A DNA stretch of 64,000 nt from Alphaproteobacteria bacterium (GTDB taxonomy: Bacteria; Pseudomonadota; Alphaproteobacteria; Micavibrionales; Micavibrionaceae): NCBI GenBank assembly GCA_009995045.1, contig JAACQG010000006.1, positions 102,448 through 166,447 on the forward strand, given 5' to 3'. Positions 1 through 9,145 of the stretch are shown here, piece by piece (the stretch's first letter is position 1; each line of letters starts with the position of its first letter). The position numbers and the translations under genes were made by a program. A model generated the notes under the pieces. The model saw only the letters and a program-made list of their open reading frames with translations. It did no database searches and was not told the origin of the DNA.

Positions 1-651
1 AGGCGCGCTCTCATCGGATGCATCTTCATCGCCTGCCCCATGTTGAATGTCATCAAGCTTAAACGGGATCAATTGCTGCACAGTTGGCTTTTGACTAAGC
101 ACGGACACAAACTCGTTATACACCAAGCTACAAACGTCAAACTCACCTGCATCAAGCTTTTCAAGAAGATAATCTGTAATCTTGCTCGCTTCTGCGTATT
201 CAATCTTTCTTGCGGCCAAAACGCCGATAAAACTTTCCCAAATCTTGGAACCAAACTCACCACGAAGCGCATCACGCCCCTTGCGTCCAACACAGACAAT
301 CGAAACGTCTTTACCTTCTTTTTGTAACTCATACGCCTTGTAGCGTGCCGCCCGTGCAAGGTTAGCATTAAAACCACCACACAAACCACGATCCGCTGTG
401 ACCACAACAAGCAAATGCTTTTGATCCGAACCCGTTCCCGCCAAAAGCTTAGAACTGGATTCATTCACCACAACATTCGCCGCAACACGAGAAAGCATTT
501 TAGACATGCTTTCCGCATATGGCTGCGATGCTTCGGCCTGATCTTGCGCACGACGAAGCTTACTCGCCGCAACCATTTTCATGGCTGAAGTAATTTTCTT
601 GGTCGATTTGACCGATGAAATACTGTCTCTATAGTCTCTTAAACTTGCCAT
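1..651 (-). CDS. atpG: ATP synthase F1 subunit gamma (3'-truncated by window edge)
   Basis: This is the central rotor shaft of F1 ATP synthase, which couples proton flow through Fo to ATP formation at the inner membrane. The reading frame begins at the ATG at 649-651 and stays open to base 1, giving 217 codons of an expected 290 or so; the C-terminal helix lies outside the window. The N-terminus (MASLRDYRDSISSVKSTKKI) and the AMKMVAASKL motif that follows are hallmark gamma-subunit sequence, and TADRGLCGGFN is the conserved central motif. It follows atpA after 21 bases on the same strand, so the order is atpH-atpA-atpG, the standard alphaproteobacterial F1 order. Identity is secure; only the end is missing. 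Confidence 0.96.
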   Translation of the reverse strand, partial: MASLRDYRDSISSVKSTKKITSAMKMVAASKLRRAQDQAEASQPYAESMSKMLSRVAANVVVNESSSKLLAGTGSDQKHLLVVVTADRGLCGGFNANLARAARYKAYELQKEGKDVSIVCVGRKGRDALRGEFGSKIWESFIGVLAARKIEYAEASKITDYLLEKLDAGEFDVCSLVYNEFVSVLSQKPTVQQLIPFKLDDIQHGAGDEDASDESAP

Positions 652-672
652 TTAAGCCTTATCCTATTTGAG

Positions 673-2220
673 TTAAGCCGCTTCCGCTGCGTTCGTGAAA
701 CCTTTTGTGAAGTCACCAAGATATTTACGAAGCTTTTTCTCCAAAGCATCATCAATCTTCTTGGTTTCCTGCAATGTATCCAAAATCTCGCCCGCATTTG
801 CGCGAATATCTTGAACAAGGCGCGCTTCATATGCATCGACCTGATCCACTGCAACACCATCAAGATAACCTTTAGTACCAGCAAAGATCACAATCACTTG
901 CTCTTCCACAGTAAGCGGAGAGTATTGTGGCTGCTTCAAAAGCTGCGTCAAACGCTGACCGCGTGCGAGCAATTTCTGTGTAGATGCATCAAGATCGGAC
1001 GCAAACTGCGCAAACGCTTCCATTTCACGGAACTGCGCAAGCTCAAGCTTAATTGTACCCGCAACCTGTTTCATCGCCTTGATCTGCGCTGCAGAACCAA
1101 CACGAGACACAGAAAGACCAACGTTAATCGCTGGACGAATACCTTTATAGAACAAACCTGTCTCAAGGAAAATCTGACCATCCGTAATTGAAATCACGTT
1201 TGTTGGAATATACGCCGAAACGTCACCACCTTGTGTCTCAATGATAGGAAGCGCAGTCAAAGAACCGCCACCATTAGCTTCAGACATCTTCGCTGAACGC
1301 TCAAGAAGGCGTGAGTGAATATAGAAAACGTCACCAGGATATGCTTCGCGACCTGGTGGACGACGAAGAAGCAATGACATTTGACGATATGCAACCGCTT
1401 GCTTGGAAAGATCATCATATACCGCCAAAGCGTGAAGACCATTGTCACGGTAATATTCACCAATCGCACAACCAGTATAAGGCGCAAGAAACTGCATTGG
1501 CGCAGGATCAGAAGCAGTCGCCGCAACAACAGTCGTATATTCCATTGCACCTTGCTCTTCCAACTCTTTAACAAGCTGAGCAACAGTTGAACGCTTTTGA
1601 CCAATCGCAATGTAAACACAGTAAAGATGCTTCTTCTCATCCGCAGCCTTGTTCACTGTCTTTTGGTTAATAATCGCATCAATCGCAACCGCAGTCTTAC
1701 CTGTCTGACGGTCACCAATGATAAGCTCGCGCTGACCACGTCCAATTGGAACAAGCGCATCAACCGCTTTAATACCTGTTTGCATCGGCTCGAAAACGGA
1801 TTGACGTGGAATAATACCCGGCGCCTTAACTTCAACGCGGCTCATTGTCACATCTTTAAGCGGGCCTTTACCATCAATGGGGTTACCAAGACCGTCAACA
1901 ACACGACCAAGCAAACCTTTACCTGTTGGGACTTCAACAATGTTCCCTGTACGACGAACAATGTCGCCCTCTTTAATTTCACGGTCATCACCAAAGATAA
2001 CCACACCGACATTGTCGATCTCAAGGTTAAGCGCCATACCTTTAATGCCGCTTGGGAATTCAACCATTTCACCGGCTTGGATGTTATCAAGACCGTAGAC
2101 GCGGGCAACGCCATCACCAACGCTCAATACTTGACCAATTTCCGCGACATCCGCTTGCGCACTAAAATCCGCAATTTGCTTTTTTAGAATGTCAGAAATC
2201 TCTGCTGCACGTATTTCCAT
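673..2220 (-). CDS. atpA: ATP synthase F1 subunit alpha
   Basis: This is the 515-residue non-catalytic nucleotide-binding subunit that alternates with beta in the F1 hexamer. The Walker A motif GDRQTGKT lies near residue 170, and the segment containing SRLLERSAK and the [15 protein letters not shown] motif are diagnostic of the alpha subunit. Length matches the family (about 510). The ATG at 2218-2220 is preceded by a strong ribosome site (AAGAAGGAAC on the coding strand). It lies 16 bases downstream of atpH and 21 bases upstream of atpG, so the three genes are almost certainly one transcript. Fo genes are not adjacent, as is usual in alphaproteobacteria. Confidence 0.98.
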   Translation of the reverse strand: MEIRAAEISDILKKQIADFSAQADVAEIGQVLSVGDGVARVYGLDNIQAGEMVEFPSGIKGMALNLEIDNVGVVIFGDDREIKEGDIVRRTGNIVEVPTGKGLLGRVVDGLGNPIDGKGPLKDVTMSRVEVKAPGIIPRQSVFEPMQTGIKAVDALVPIGRGQRELIIGDRQTGKTAVAIDAIINQKTVNKAADEKKHLYCVYIAIGQKRSTVAQLVKELEEQGAMEYTTVVAATASDPAPMQFLAPYTGCAIGEYYRDNGLHALAVYDDLSKQAVAYRQMSLLLRRPPGREAYPGDVFYIHSRLLERSAKMSEANGGGSLTALPIIETQGGDVSAYIPTNVISITDGQIFLETGLFYKGIRPAINVGLSVSRVGSAAQIKAMKQVAGTIKLELAQFREMEAFAQFASDLDASTQKLLARGQRLTQLLKQPQYSPLTVEEQVIVIFAGTKGYLDGVAVDQVDAYEARLVQDIRANAGEILDTLQETKKIDDALEKKLRKYLGDFTKGFTNAAEAA

Positions 2221-2236
2221 GTTTTAAGTTCCTTCT

Positions 2237-2827
2237 TTAGCTAACTTCTTTTAAATTTGTATTTTCATTGGCGCCGCCCGTCATTGAAGTCTTCAATCTC
2301 TCCAATTTCCGCGCGACAGAATCATCAATCATATGCGACCCAACGGTCACAATCATGCCACCCAAAATGGATGGCTCAACCTTAGTATTCAAAACGACAT
2401 CCGCACCAGTTTCTTTCTTTAGCGTATCTTGCAAACTCTTCATTTGCGCCGCTGTCAAATCTTGGGCTGTTTCTACCGTCACAATAATTTCACCACGACG
2501 CTTGGACACTTCACGTTGAAACACAGACAAAACCGATTCGAGGATATTCAAACGACGATTTTGTACCAACACTTTCAGGAAGTTTGTCGTGATTGTCGTA
2601 AAACGTGCCTTCTTTGCAATCGCGTCAATCGCGTCAAACTGCTGCGATTCGCTCGTAACCGGCGAATGAATGAGCTGTCTGAAATCCGCAGAAGATGAGG
2701 CCATTCCGACCAAATCAGAGAAATCTTTTTCAACATCTTTAAGCTTTTTGGAATCTTCCGCCAAATCAATCAAGGCCCCGACATAACGGGATGCGACTAC
2801 ATTGTGAGATTGTGCTGCTTTTGCCAC
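2237..2827 (-). CDS. atpH: ATP synthase F1 subunit delta
   Basis: This 196-residue subunit is the peripheral-stalk cap that joins F1 to the b subunits of Fo. The N-terminal helical domain (SRYVGALIDLAE) and the C-terminal segment with VEPSILGGMIVTVGSHMIDDS are characteristic of the OSCP/delta family, and the length is normal for alphaproteobacteria. The chosen start is a GTG at 2825-2827 with an AAGGGAAA ribosome site just upstream; no in-frame ATG gives a better N-terminus. It is the first gene of the F1 operon here, and a candidate promoter lies about 45 bases upstream of the start. Confidence 0.95.
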   Translation of the reverse strand: MAKAAQSHNVVASRYVGALIDLAEDSKKLKDVEKDFSDLVGMASSSADFRQLIHSPVTSESQQFDAIDAIAKKARFTTITTNFLKVLVQNRRLNILESVLSVFQREVSKRRGEIIVTVETAQDLTAAQMKSLQDTLKKETGADVVLNTKVEPSILGGMIVTVGSHMIDDSVARKLERLKTSMTGGANENTNLKEVS

Positions 2828-2870
2828 TGATGATTTCCCTTAAATCTAGTTTTATAAGTTCGTTGGCCGT

Positions 2871-2899
2871 GATTTAGCATAGCCATGACGACCTGACAA
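2871..2899 (-). promoter_or_regulatory. Candidate promoter of the F1 ATP synthase operon
   Basis: On the minus strand a TTGTCA -35 hexamer (2894-2899) and a TAAATC -10 hexamer (2871-2876) are separated by 17 bases and face atpH. The predicted start of transcription would leave a leader of about 35 bases before the GTG of atpH. Both hexamers are imperfect, so this is a plausible assignment rather than a sure one. Confidence 0.4.
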
Positions 2900-2952
2900 G
2901 AGTCTAAAACCCAATACCACAAAGATTCTGCAACAATTTAAATGAAATTTTT

Positions 2953-3822
2953 CTAACCGATAACCGCATTTATTATGCGCATAAAGGACGGTGCAATAAT
3001 TTGCACCTGCCCAAACCCATATCGGTCATCATCCATGCCAAGCATAAGCAGGTTCAAAACAACAAGATGAGCCGCGTAAATCATCAAACTATGCCGCCCC
3101 ATAACCTGAAGCGGCCACACCAAAACACCAAGCCGTTCTGTAATCTTCGGATACGTCACGCTACGAAAAACATACAGCACACTCATCAACGCCGCCACCC
3201 CGCCGAGCAACACATACATCTGCACCGCATCAAGCTGCGCAATAGACGCCCCGGAAAAAAACGCATAAAACACGCCGATCGCAGCGAGAAACCCAAAATA
3301 CGCAAACGGCGTTATAACGATCCCCTCTTTATAACGCCGCATATAGCCATACACCGTAAACATCATACCCATCGCGCCATATTCAACCACCATCATACTC
3401 GGGAAGCTTAAAAAGAATAAGATAAAAAACATCCCAGCAAACGATTCATAACTTTGAAGCGCACCAACCATCAAACGATCAACCCACAACCGCGCAAGCG
3501 CAAGCGAGAACAATATATTGAGCGGCAAAATATAATACCCACTTACCAGCGTCGATAAAAACACCGCAATCGCGCCAATCCAAATCGCTCCCTGCACATG
3601 GCGCTTATCCGAATAACCAATCAGGAAAAACCAAATCGGCACCGACAAACGGCCAACAACACGAAACCACTCCTGCTCCGGATAAAAGAAATGCCCAACA
3701 TGATCGACAAACATCAACACAAGCGCGAGCGACTTGAGCAAATCATAACTCGTCAAAACAGGCGGTAATGTTTTATCTCGCACGAACAAACGTTTAGAAT
3801 AAGAAGAAATTGCACCGAACAT
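2953..3822 (-). CDS. TraX family multipass membrane protein (acyltransferase-like)
   Basis: The 289-residue protein has about eight hydrophobic segments. Its N-terminal half carries the pattern LKSLALVLMFVDHVG, then RVVGRLSVPIWFFLIGY, which is the signature of the TraX family. The founding member, TraX of the F plasmid, N-acetylates pilin, but chromosomal homologues are widespread and their substrates are unknown. No conjugation genes are nearby, so a role in pilin acetylation cannot be inferred. The start codon at 3820-3822 has no ribosome site; instead a perfect TATAAT box ends six bases upstream, which predicts a leaderless message. It diverges from the spermidine-synthase-like gene. Confidence 0.75.
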   Translation of the reverse strand: MFGAISSYSKRLFVRDKTLPPVLTSYDLLKSLALVLMFVDHVGHFFYPEQEWFRVVGRLSVPIWFFLIGYSDKRHVQGAIWIGAIAVFLSTLVSGYYILPLNILFSLALARLWVDRLMVGALQSYESFAGMFFILFFLSFPSMMVVEYGAMGMMFTVYGYMRRYKEGIVITPFAYFGFLAAIGVFYAFFSGASIAQLDAVQMYVLLGGVAALMSVLYVFRSVTYPKITERLGVLVWPLQVMGRHSLMIYAAHLVVLNLLMLGMDDDRYGFGQVQIIAPSFMRIINAVIG

Positions 3823-3828
3823 GTTAGT

Positions 3829-3834
3829 ATTATA
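3829..3834 (-). promoter_or_regulatory. -10 box for leaderless TraX-like gene
   Basis: A perfect TATAAT hexamer on the minus strand ends six bases before the ATG of the TraX-like gene. A clear -35 hexamer was not found at 16-18 bases. The short distance leaves no room for a ribosome binding site, and none is seen. Confidence 0.45.
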
Positions 3835-3871
3835 CCCTCAAAAACCAAACAAACGACATAAAGTTTACATC

Positions 3872-5308
3872 ATGAACAAAACTCTGCCCGTCTTTGCTCT
3901 CTTTCTCGTCATCATCCTAGAGGGATACGTAGTCCTCTCATCAGAGCTTCTCGCAATCCGCCAAACAATTCCCTTCGTCGGAAGCGGCACAGACACGGTA
4001 TCCATCATCATCGCCGCTGTTCTCATGCCGCTTGCCTTTGGATACCAAGCCGGCGGAAGCTTCAGACCAGGTTTTAAAGATAACGGACAATACCAAAGCA
4101 TCCGTAACAAGCTGACACAAAATATCTTTATCTCCATGTGCATCTTATCCATCGGGCTTTCATATGCACTGATCAATGTCTTCTTTGCGGGTGCGATTAA
4201 AATTGGAATTTCCAATCGCCTCATTTTAACATGCCTCTATTCGCTTATCTTCCTTGTCATCCCCGTCTATTTACTCGGACAAACCATCCCCCTCATCAGC
4301 AATTATTTCGGGCGTGAAAAACTTTCAAAGGTAACAGGGAAAATCCTCTTCTTCTCAACCTTCGGATCATTCCTAGGCGCAGTTTTCTCAACACTGGTTT
4401 TAATGGCTTATATTGGCGTTCACCACACCGTATCCATAAACTTCATAATCCTAACCGGGCTTATTATCCTCCTAAGCAAAAAGAAATTCTCCGAAAGAAA
4501 CATCATCGCCATCGCCATCGCCGCGGGCACACTCTTTTTAAATTCCGATAAAATTATGGATGTTTTTGGCGTGGTCGAGAACAACAAATACAACACCATC
4601 ACCTATATCGAAACCCAAGAAAACGGCGAACTGGCACGCCACCTCGTCCTCAACAACAACTCATCATCCATGCTCACCGAAAGCGGGATAAAACATGATT
4701 ACGTCGAATACATTGAGAAAATTGCCATCGACCCAATCACCAATGGCACATCACCAAAAGACATACTCGTCATAGGCGCAGGCGCCTTTACGGTTGGCTT
4801 GGATGACGAAACAAACAATTATGAATATCTGGACATTGACTCCAGCCTACAAAAAATCTCCGAAGATCTCATTCTTAAAAAACCGCTGGGCAAGAACAAA
4901 ACATTCCACCCAACCCCTGCCCGCGCATTTCTGACGCAAACAAACAAAACCTATGACCTCATCATCCTCGACACATATTTGGGCGCTCTAACCCTGCCCG
5001 AGCATCTGGTGACACGCGAATTTTTTGAACAAATCAAAAGCAAACTCCACAACGGCAGCGTCGTCATAGCAAACTTCATCGCATCCCCCTCATTCAACAG
5101 CGCATTAAGCCGAAATTTAGACAACACAATCCGTGATGTTTACCCCAATGTGTCCCGCCAAGTCATAGACGACTATAACATTTGGGACACATCCCCCGAT
5201 GAAACAGAAAACATCATTTACACATATAAACATCACGAAGACGCAAAAACACGCAATGTCTATACTGACAATAAAAACCGCGTCTTTTACGACAAACCCA
5301 GACAATAA
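3872..5308 (+). CDS. Membrane-anchored spermidine-synthase-like methyltransferase-fold protein
   Basis: The 478-residue protein has an N-terminal membrane half (about residues 1-230, six to seven hydrophobic segments, starting with a segment of the LSSELLAIRQ type common in fused spermidine synthases) and a soluble C-terminal half with a Rossmann fold. In the latter, VIGAGAFTVG is the glycine-rich nucleotide motif, EYLDIDSSL supplies an acidic ribose-binding position and DLIILDTY is the following strand. This architecture matches the membrane-bound spermidine synthase-like family, whose products are mostly uncharacterised, so the true substrate is unknown. The ATG at 3872 is preferred to that at 3821 because it begins directly at the first membrane segment. 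It is followed after 19 bases by the hydroxylase gene. Confidence 0.75.
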   Translation: MNKTLPVFALFLVIILEGYVVLSSELLAIRQTIPFVGSGTDTVSIIIAAVLMPLAFGYQAGGSFRPGFKDNGQYQSIRNKLTQNIFISMCILSIGLSYALINVFFAGAIKIGISNRLILTCLYSLIFLVIPVYLLGQTIPLISNYFGREKLSKVTGKILFFSTFGSFLGAVFSTLVLMAYIGVHHTVSINFIILTGLIILLSKKKFSERNIIAIAIAAGTLFLNSDKIMDVFGVVENNKYNTITYIETQENGELARHLVLNNNSSSMLTESGIKHDYVEYIEKIAIDPITNGTSPKDILVIGAGAFTVGLDDETNNYEYLDIDSSLQKISEDLILKKPLGKNKTFHPTPARAFLTQTNKTYDLIILDTYLGALTLPEHLVTREFFEQIKSKLHNGSVVIANFIASPSFNSALSRNLDNTIRDVYPNVSRQVIDDYNIWDTSPDETENIIYTYKHHEDAKTRNVYTDNKNRVFYDKPRQ

Positions 5309-5315
5309 TATATGC

Positions 5316-5321
5316 TAGAAT
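5316..5321 (+). promoter_or_regulatory. Extended -10 box for leaderless hydroxylase gene
   Basis: TGCTAGAAT forms an extended -10 element (TGC at 5313-5315, TAGAAT at 5316-5321) that ends six bases before the ATG at 5328. The same nine bases recur before the DUF484 gene. No Shine-Dalgarno sequence is present between box and start. Confidence 0.4.
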
Positions 5322-5327
5322 AATAAG

Positions 5328-6146
5328 ATGTTAGAGCTACTTCAAAACACAGCCAAAGAAACAGGCATCTTCACCTTGCAACTGATTGTCATCGGCGCGA
5401 TTTTCTTTTTCATCGAAAAAATCCGTCCCGCCGAAAAAAACACTCATTTCATAAAATCCGATTTCAAACAGGAATTAGGGCTAGCCGTTTTAAACACATC
5501 TGTCTTCTATCCCATCATCAACGCAATATTCGCTATCGCTATTCTTAAAGCGCTCATTGACTTCCTGCCCTATCAAATTTTCAATGAACAATTGTCAACG
5601 CTTCCCCTTTTGCTACAGGTATTGGCCGCGTGCTTTATAATGGATTTTGCAACCTATTGGCGTCATCGAACAACACATCGCGTAAAATGGCTGTGGCCTT
5701 TCCATTCCATCCATCACGCCGCTAAAAACTTAAACTGGCTGACCTCCGCACGATTACACCCCGTTGATGTACTGGTCGCAACCATCTTTGATGTTGTTAT
5801 CCTTCATATATTTGGATTTGAAGCAACAGGGATAGCAATCGCGGTATTGGTCATTGGCCTCTATAATTTCTTTACCCATGCCAATATCGATCTGAAATTT
5901 CAAAAACCAATCCGCTATATATTTGCCTCACCCAATTTCCACAGATGGCATCACGCCACAGAAAAAAGTGCATATGACAAAAATTTCTGCGCCATGTTTT
6001 CGCTCTTAGATGTCATGTTCGGAACATATTATCACCCCGAAGACCTCCCAGAAGGCTACGGCCTAGAACCACAGGAGCAAGAATTATACCCCAAAAGCAT
6101 GTGGGGCTGGCTCACCTATCCATTTCAAAAACTGCTACAAAAATGA
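5328..6146 (+). CDS. Sterol desaturase / fatty acid hydroxylase family protein
   Basis: This 272-residue membrane protein belongs to the di-iron fatty acid hydroxylase superfamily, whose members hydroxylate or desaturate lipids. All three histidine clusters that bind the two irons are present: HRTTH (residues 113-117), HSIHH (126-130) and NFHRWHH (203-209). At least four hydrophobic segments surround them. The lipid substrate cannot be told from sequence; bacterial relatives act on fatty acids, sterol-like lipids or carotenoids. The gene follows the spermidine-synthase-like gene after 19 bases but seems to have its own -10 box. Its last 12 bases overlap the 3' end of priA, which is convergent. 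Confidence 0.88.
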   Translation: MLELLQNTAKETGIFTLQLIVIGAIFFFIEKIRPAEKNTHFIKSDFKQELGLAVLNTSVFYPIINAIFAIAILKALIDFLPYQIFNEQLSTLPLLLQVLAACFIMDFATYWRHRTTHRVKWLWPFHSIHHAAKNLNWLTSARLHPVDVLVATIFDVVILHIFGFEATGIAIAVLVIGLYNFFTHANIDLKFQKPIRYIFASPNFHRWHHATEKSAYDKNFCAMFSLLDVMFGTYYHPEDLPEGYGLEPQEQELYPKSMWGWLTYPFQKLLQK

Positions 6147-8354
6147 CTGCGGATCGATATCAATGTAGATTCGCACCGTAGACGGACATTTAACGCTATT
6201 GATCCATGCGCTAATCGTGGTTTGAATATTAAGCTTCTTATCCGCCTGCACCAATAAACGATACCGAAACTTCCCGCGCAACCGCGTAAAAGGCGCAGGC
6301 GCAGGACCAAGCGTCATAATCCCCTCGCCATGTGGCGCCAAACGCCCCAAAGCCTTCGATAACTCAACCACCTGCCCCTCATCACGCCCAGAAACAATAA
6401 CCCCCACCAATCGGCTATAAGGCGGCATATGCGCCGCTTCACGTTCCGCCGCTTCTGTCTCAAGAAAAGGATCACGCGCCCCTTGCGCAAGCGCCTGCAT
6501 GATCCGATGTTCCGGCATATATGTCTGAAGCATAACCTTACCCGGCTTTTCCGCCCGTCCCGCACGTCCCGCAACTTGATGCAACAACTGGTAACATCTC
6601 TCCGCCGCGCGAAGCTCACCACCCGTCAAACCAAGATCCGCATCAACCACCCCGACAAGCGTCAAATTCGGAAAATGATGCCCCTTGGCGATAATCTGCG
6701 TGCCGATGACAATATCAATTTTATCATCCTTAATCTCCTGCAACATCCGCTTCAACTGCTCATTATTCTCCGCAGTATCCGAGGCAAGCAAAAGAATATT
6801 CGCATCAGGAAAATAAGCCTTCGCCTCCTCATAAACCCGCTCAACCCCAGGCCCACATGCCGCAAAACTATTCTCTTCCGAACATTCGGGGCAATGTTGC
6901 GGCGGGCGCGTGGCATATCCGCAATGATGACACTGCAACTTACCGTCTCGTTTATGTTCAACAAGCCACGCCGTACACCGCGGACACTCCATCCGATGAC
7001 CACAAGTCCGGCACAGCGTCAAAGGCGCGTATCCACGACGGTTCAAAAACAAAAGAACTTGCGATCCGCTCTGTATCGTTTCTGTGATTTCAGCCTTAAG
7101 CGTCGGCGATATAAAATGCTGCGCATCACATTTATCAACACGCATATCAATCGTCTCAATCTGCGGCATCCGCGCCCCACCAAAACGATCTGGCAACGTC
7201 AAATGCTCATACCGCCCCAGCCACGCATTATGAATCGTCTCAAGGCTAGGCGTCGCCGATACCAGCACAATCGGAAACCCGCCCATATGCGCCCGAACAA
7301 CCGCCATATCCCGCGCATGATAAATAACGCCATCTTCTTGTTTATATGCGCTGTCATGCTCCTCATCGACAATAATCAAACCCAAATCCTGATACGGCAG
7401 GAACAACGCCGAGCGCGCGCCAATCACAACTTTCGTATGCCCCTCCGCCACGCCGCGCCACGTTGTTCGCCGCGCCCCTTGCGACAAATGCGAATGCCAC
7501 ATCGCCGGCGCACACCCAAACCGCGCCTGAAACCGATCCAAAAACGCATTCGATAACGCGATTTCAGGTAGTAAAATAACAACTTGCCGCCCCTTCTTAA
7601 GCGCCGCCGCAACCGCTTCAAAATACACCTCGGTCTTACCCGCGCCCGTCACGCCATCTAACAACGACGCATGATAGCCACCTGCCTTTACTGCATCTTT
7701 TAACACTTGTGCAATCGCATCTTGATCCTCTGATAAAACCGCACCATCCCGAAACGGGTCAGGCTTTTTACACGGCGCAGGGTTAAAGATATCAACTTCC
7801 TCCAATAACCCCTTGCCAAGCAATCCCTTAACAACTCCCGCACTCACCTCCGCATCCCGTGCAATCTCCGCCGCAATGCGCGCCGTACCATCCGACATCG
7901 CATCAAGCACCGCCTGCTGCTTCTGCGTGACCTTAGGCATCGCACCTATATCTTTGATTTTATACCCTTTTGCAGGCTTCGGAAGCTCAAGCCCCGCAGG
8001 AACAGACAATGCCATCTTCAACACATACCCACGCGGCGTCATCGTATAATCAGCAACCCAATCAATAAAATCACGCATCGCCTTAACCATCGGTTTGGCC
8101 TTATGCTTTGCCACAATATATTTCAGCTTTTTCGGATTCACATCACCCGCAGCCACACCCCAAACCACCGCCGAAACCTCTCGCCCACCAAGCGGGACAA
8201 TCACATAATCCCCAACCTCATAGACCTCCCCATGGGGAACGCCATAATCATACGCCCTATCAACCGGATACGGCACAAGCACAGAGACGCATCTGCTCGC
8301 ATCCACCGGCGGCAAACTCTCTTCTGGCTCTTCAAACATATCGTTTTGCGTCAT
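6135..8354 (-). CDS. priA: Primosomal protein N' (replication restart helicase PriA)
   Basis: PriA recognises stalled forks and D-loops and reloads the replisome. The 739-residue protein has the N-terminal DNA-binding domain (YPVDRAYDYGVP), a Walker A motif GVTGAGKT (about 234-241), the DEEH helicase motif (about 330-333), the aromatic loop that follows it, and eight cysteines in the zinc region (about 448-491), all intact. The chosen start is the ATG at 8352-8354; an upstream GTG at 8390 would add 12 residues that include a Cys-Cys pair unlike the family N-terminus. Its 3' end overlaps the convergent hydroxylase gene by 12 bases. Placement close to the atp genes is common in alphaproteobacteria. 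Confidence 0.95.
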   Translation of the reverse strand: MTQNDMFEEPEESLPPVDASRCVSVLVPYPVDRAYDYGVPHGEVYEVGDYVIVPLGGREVSAVVWGVAAGDVNPKKLKYIVAKHKAKPMVKAMRDFIDWVADYTMTPRGYVLKMALSVPAGLELPKPAKGYKIKDIGAMPKVTQKQQAVLDAMSDGTARIAAEIARDAEVSAGVVKGLLGKGLLEEVDIFNPAPCKKPDPFRDGAVLSEDQDAIAQVLKDAVKAGGYHASLLDGVTGAGKTEVYFEAVAAALKKGRQVVILLPEIALSNAFLDRFQARFGCAPAMWHSHLSQGARRTTWRGVAEGHTKVVIGARSALFLPYQDLGLIIVDEEHDSAYKQEDGVIYHARDMAVVRAHMGGFPIVLVSATPSLETIHNAWLGRYEHLTLPDRFGGARMPQIETIDMRVDKCDAQHFISPTLKAEITETIQSGSQVLLFLNRRGYAPLTLCRTCGHRMECPRCTAWLVEHKRDGKLQCHHCGYATRPPQHCPECSEENSFAACGPGVERVYEEAKAYFPDANILLLASDTAENNEQLKRMLQEIKDDKIDIVIGTQIIAKGHHFPNLTLVGVVDADLGLTGGELRAAERCYQLLHQVAGRAGRAEKPGKVMLQTYMPEHRIMQALAQGARDPFLETEAAEREAAHMPPYSRLVGVIVSGRDEGQVVELSKALGRLAPHGEGIMTLGPAPAPFTRLRGKFRYRLLVQADKKLNIQTTISAWINSVKCPSTVRIYIDIDPQSFL

Positions 8355-8481
8355 ATTTCTATTCTTAAACGCGCAGCACATGAACGTCACGAAAGAAGTT
8401 TATATTTATTTTTAAAAAACCCTCTGTGATCTACAATTACGACATGTTAGAAATGCCCTATAGCAAAAGGAATCGCATATT

Positions 8482-9138
8482 ATGAAATTTTTCGTCGACA
8501 CTGGTGATATTGAAGAAATTAAATCCCTAGCCGCAACAGGCATGGTTGATGGCGTCACAACCAACCCATCTTTAATCGCAAAATCTGGCCGCGATTTCCT
8601 CGAACTCATCAAAGAAATCTGCGAAATCGTCGACGGCCCCGTCTCCGCCGAAGTCGCCGCAACCGATTACGAAACCATGCGCAAAGAAGCCGAAGTGCTT
8701 CGCAAAATCGCCGACCACGTCGCCGTGAAAGTCCCCCTCACCGAAGACGGCCTGCGTGTGTGTAAAGAATTATCCGATGACGGAACAATGGTAAATGTCA
8801 CATTATGCTTCTCCCCCGCCCAAGCCATCTTGGCCGCAAAAGCCGGCGCATCCTTCGTCTCACCATTCGTTGGTCGCCTCGATGACATCTCGCAAGACGG
8901 CCTTCAGCTTATCTCCGACATCGTGCGCATCTACGATAACTACCCCAATTTTGACACCGAAGTCCTCGTCGCATCCATCCGCAACCCGCTTCACATCGTC
9001 GACAGCGCAAAGATGGGCGCACATGTCATGACATCCCCGCCAAGCGTGATCAGGCAGCTCTACAAACACCCCCTCACCGAAAGCGGCCTAGCGGCATTCG
9101 TTAAAGATTGGAAAAAAACAGGACAAAGCATCTTATAA
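8482..9138 (+). CDS. fsa: Fructose-6-phosphate aldolase / TalC-type transaldolase
   Basis: This 218-residue class I aldolase belongs to the short TalC/Fsa family, which acts on fructose 6-phosphate or sedoheptulose 7-phosphate in the cytoplasm. The opening [16 protein letters not shown], the [12 protein letters not shown] motif and the Schiff-base lysine in VAVKVPLT (about K83) are all present, and the C-terminal domain is full length. Sequence alone does not separate aldolase from transaldolase activity in this family. The ATG is preceded by AAAAGGAA. It diverges from priA, a neighbour it often has in alphaproteobacteria. Confidence 0.93.
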   Translation: MKFFVDTGDIEEIKSLAATGMVDGVTTNPSLIAKSGRDFLELIKEICEIVDGPVSAEVAATDYETMRKEAEVLRKIADHVAVKVPLTEDGLRVCKELSDDGTMVNVTLCFSPAQAILAAKAGASFVSPFVGRLDDISQDGLQLISDIVRIYDNYPNFDTEVLVASIRNPLHIVDSAKMGAHVMTSPPSVIRQLYKHPLTESGLAAFVKDWKKTGQSIL

Positions 9139-9145
9139 AAATTGA

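Noticed and set aside
1597-2187. Plus-strand open frame of 196 codons opposite atpA
   Set aside because: atpA is certain on the minus strand; this frame is rich in Asn, Thr and Arg and is a mirror of it.
3821-3871. Earlier ATG for the spermidine-synthase-like gene
   Set aside because: It adds 17 hydrophilic residues ahead of the first membrane helix and overlaps the start codon of the divergent TraX-like gene, with no ribosome site.
6429-7556. Plus-strand open frame of 375 codons opposite priA
   Set aside because: Arg-, His- and Pro-rich translation with no motif; priA on the minus strand has all helicase motifs.
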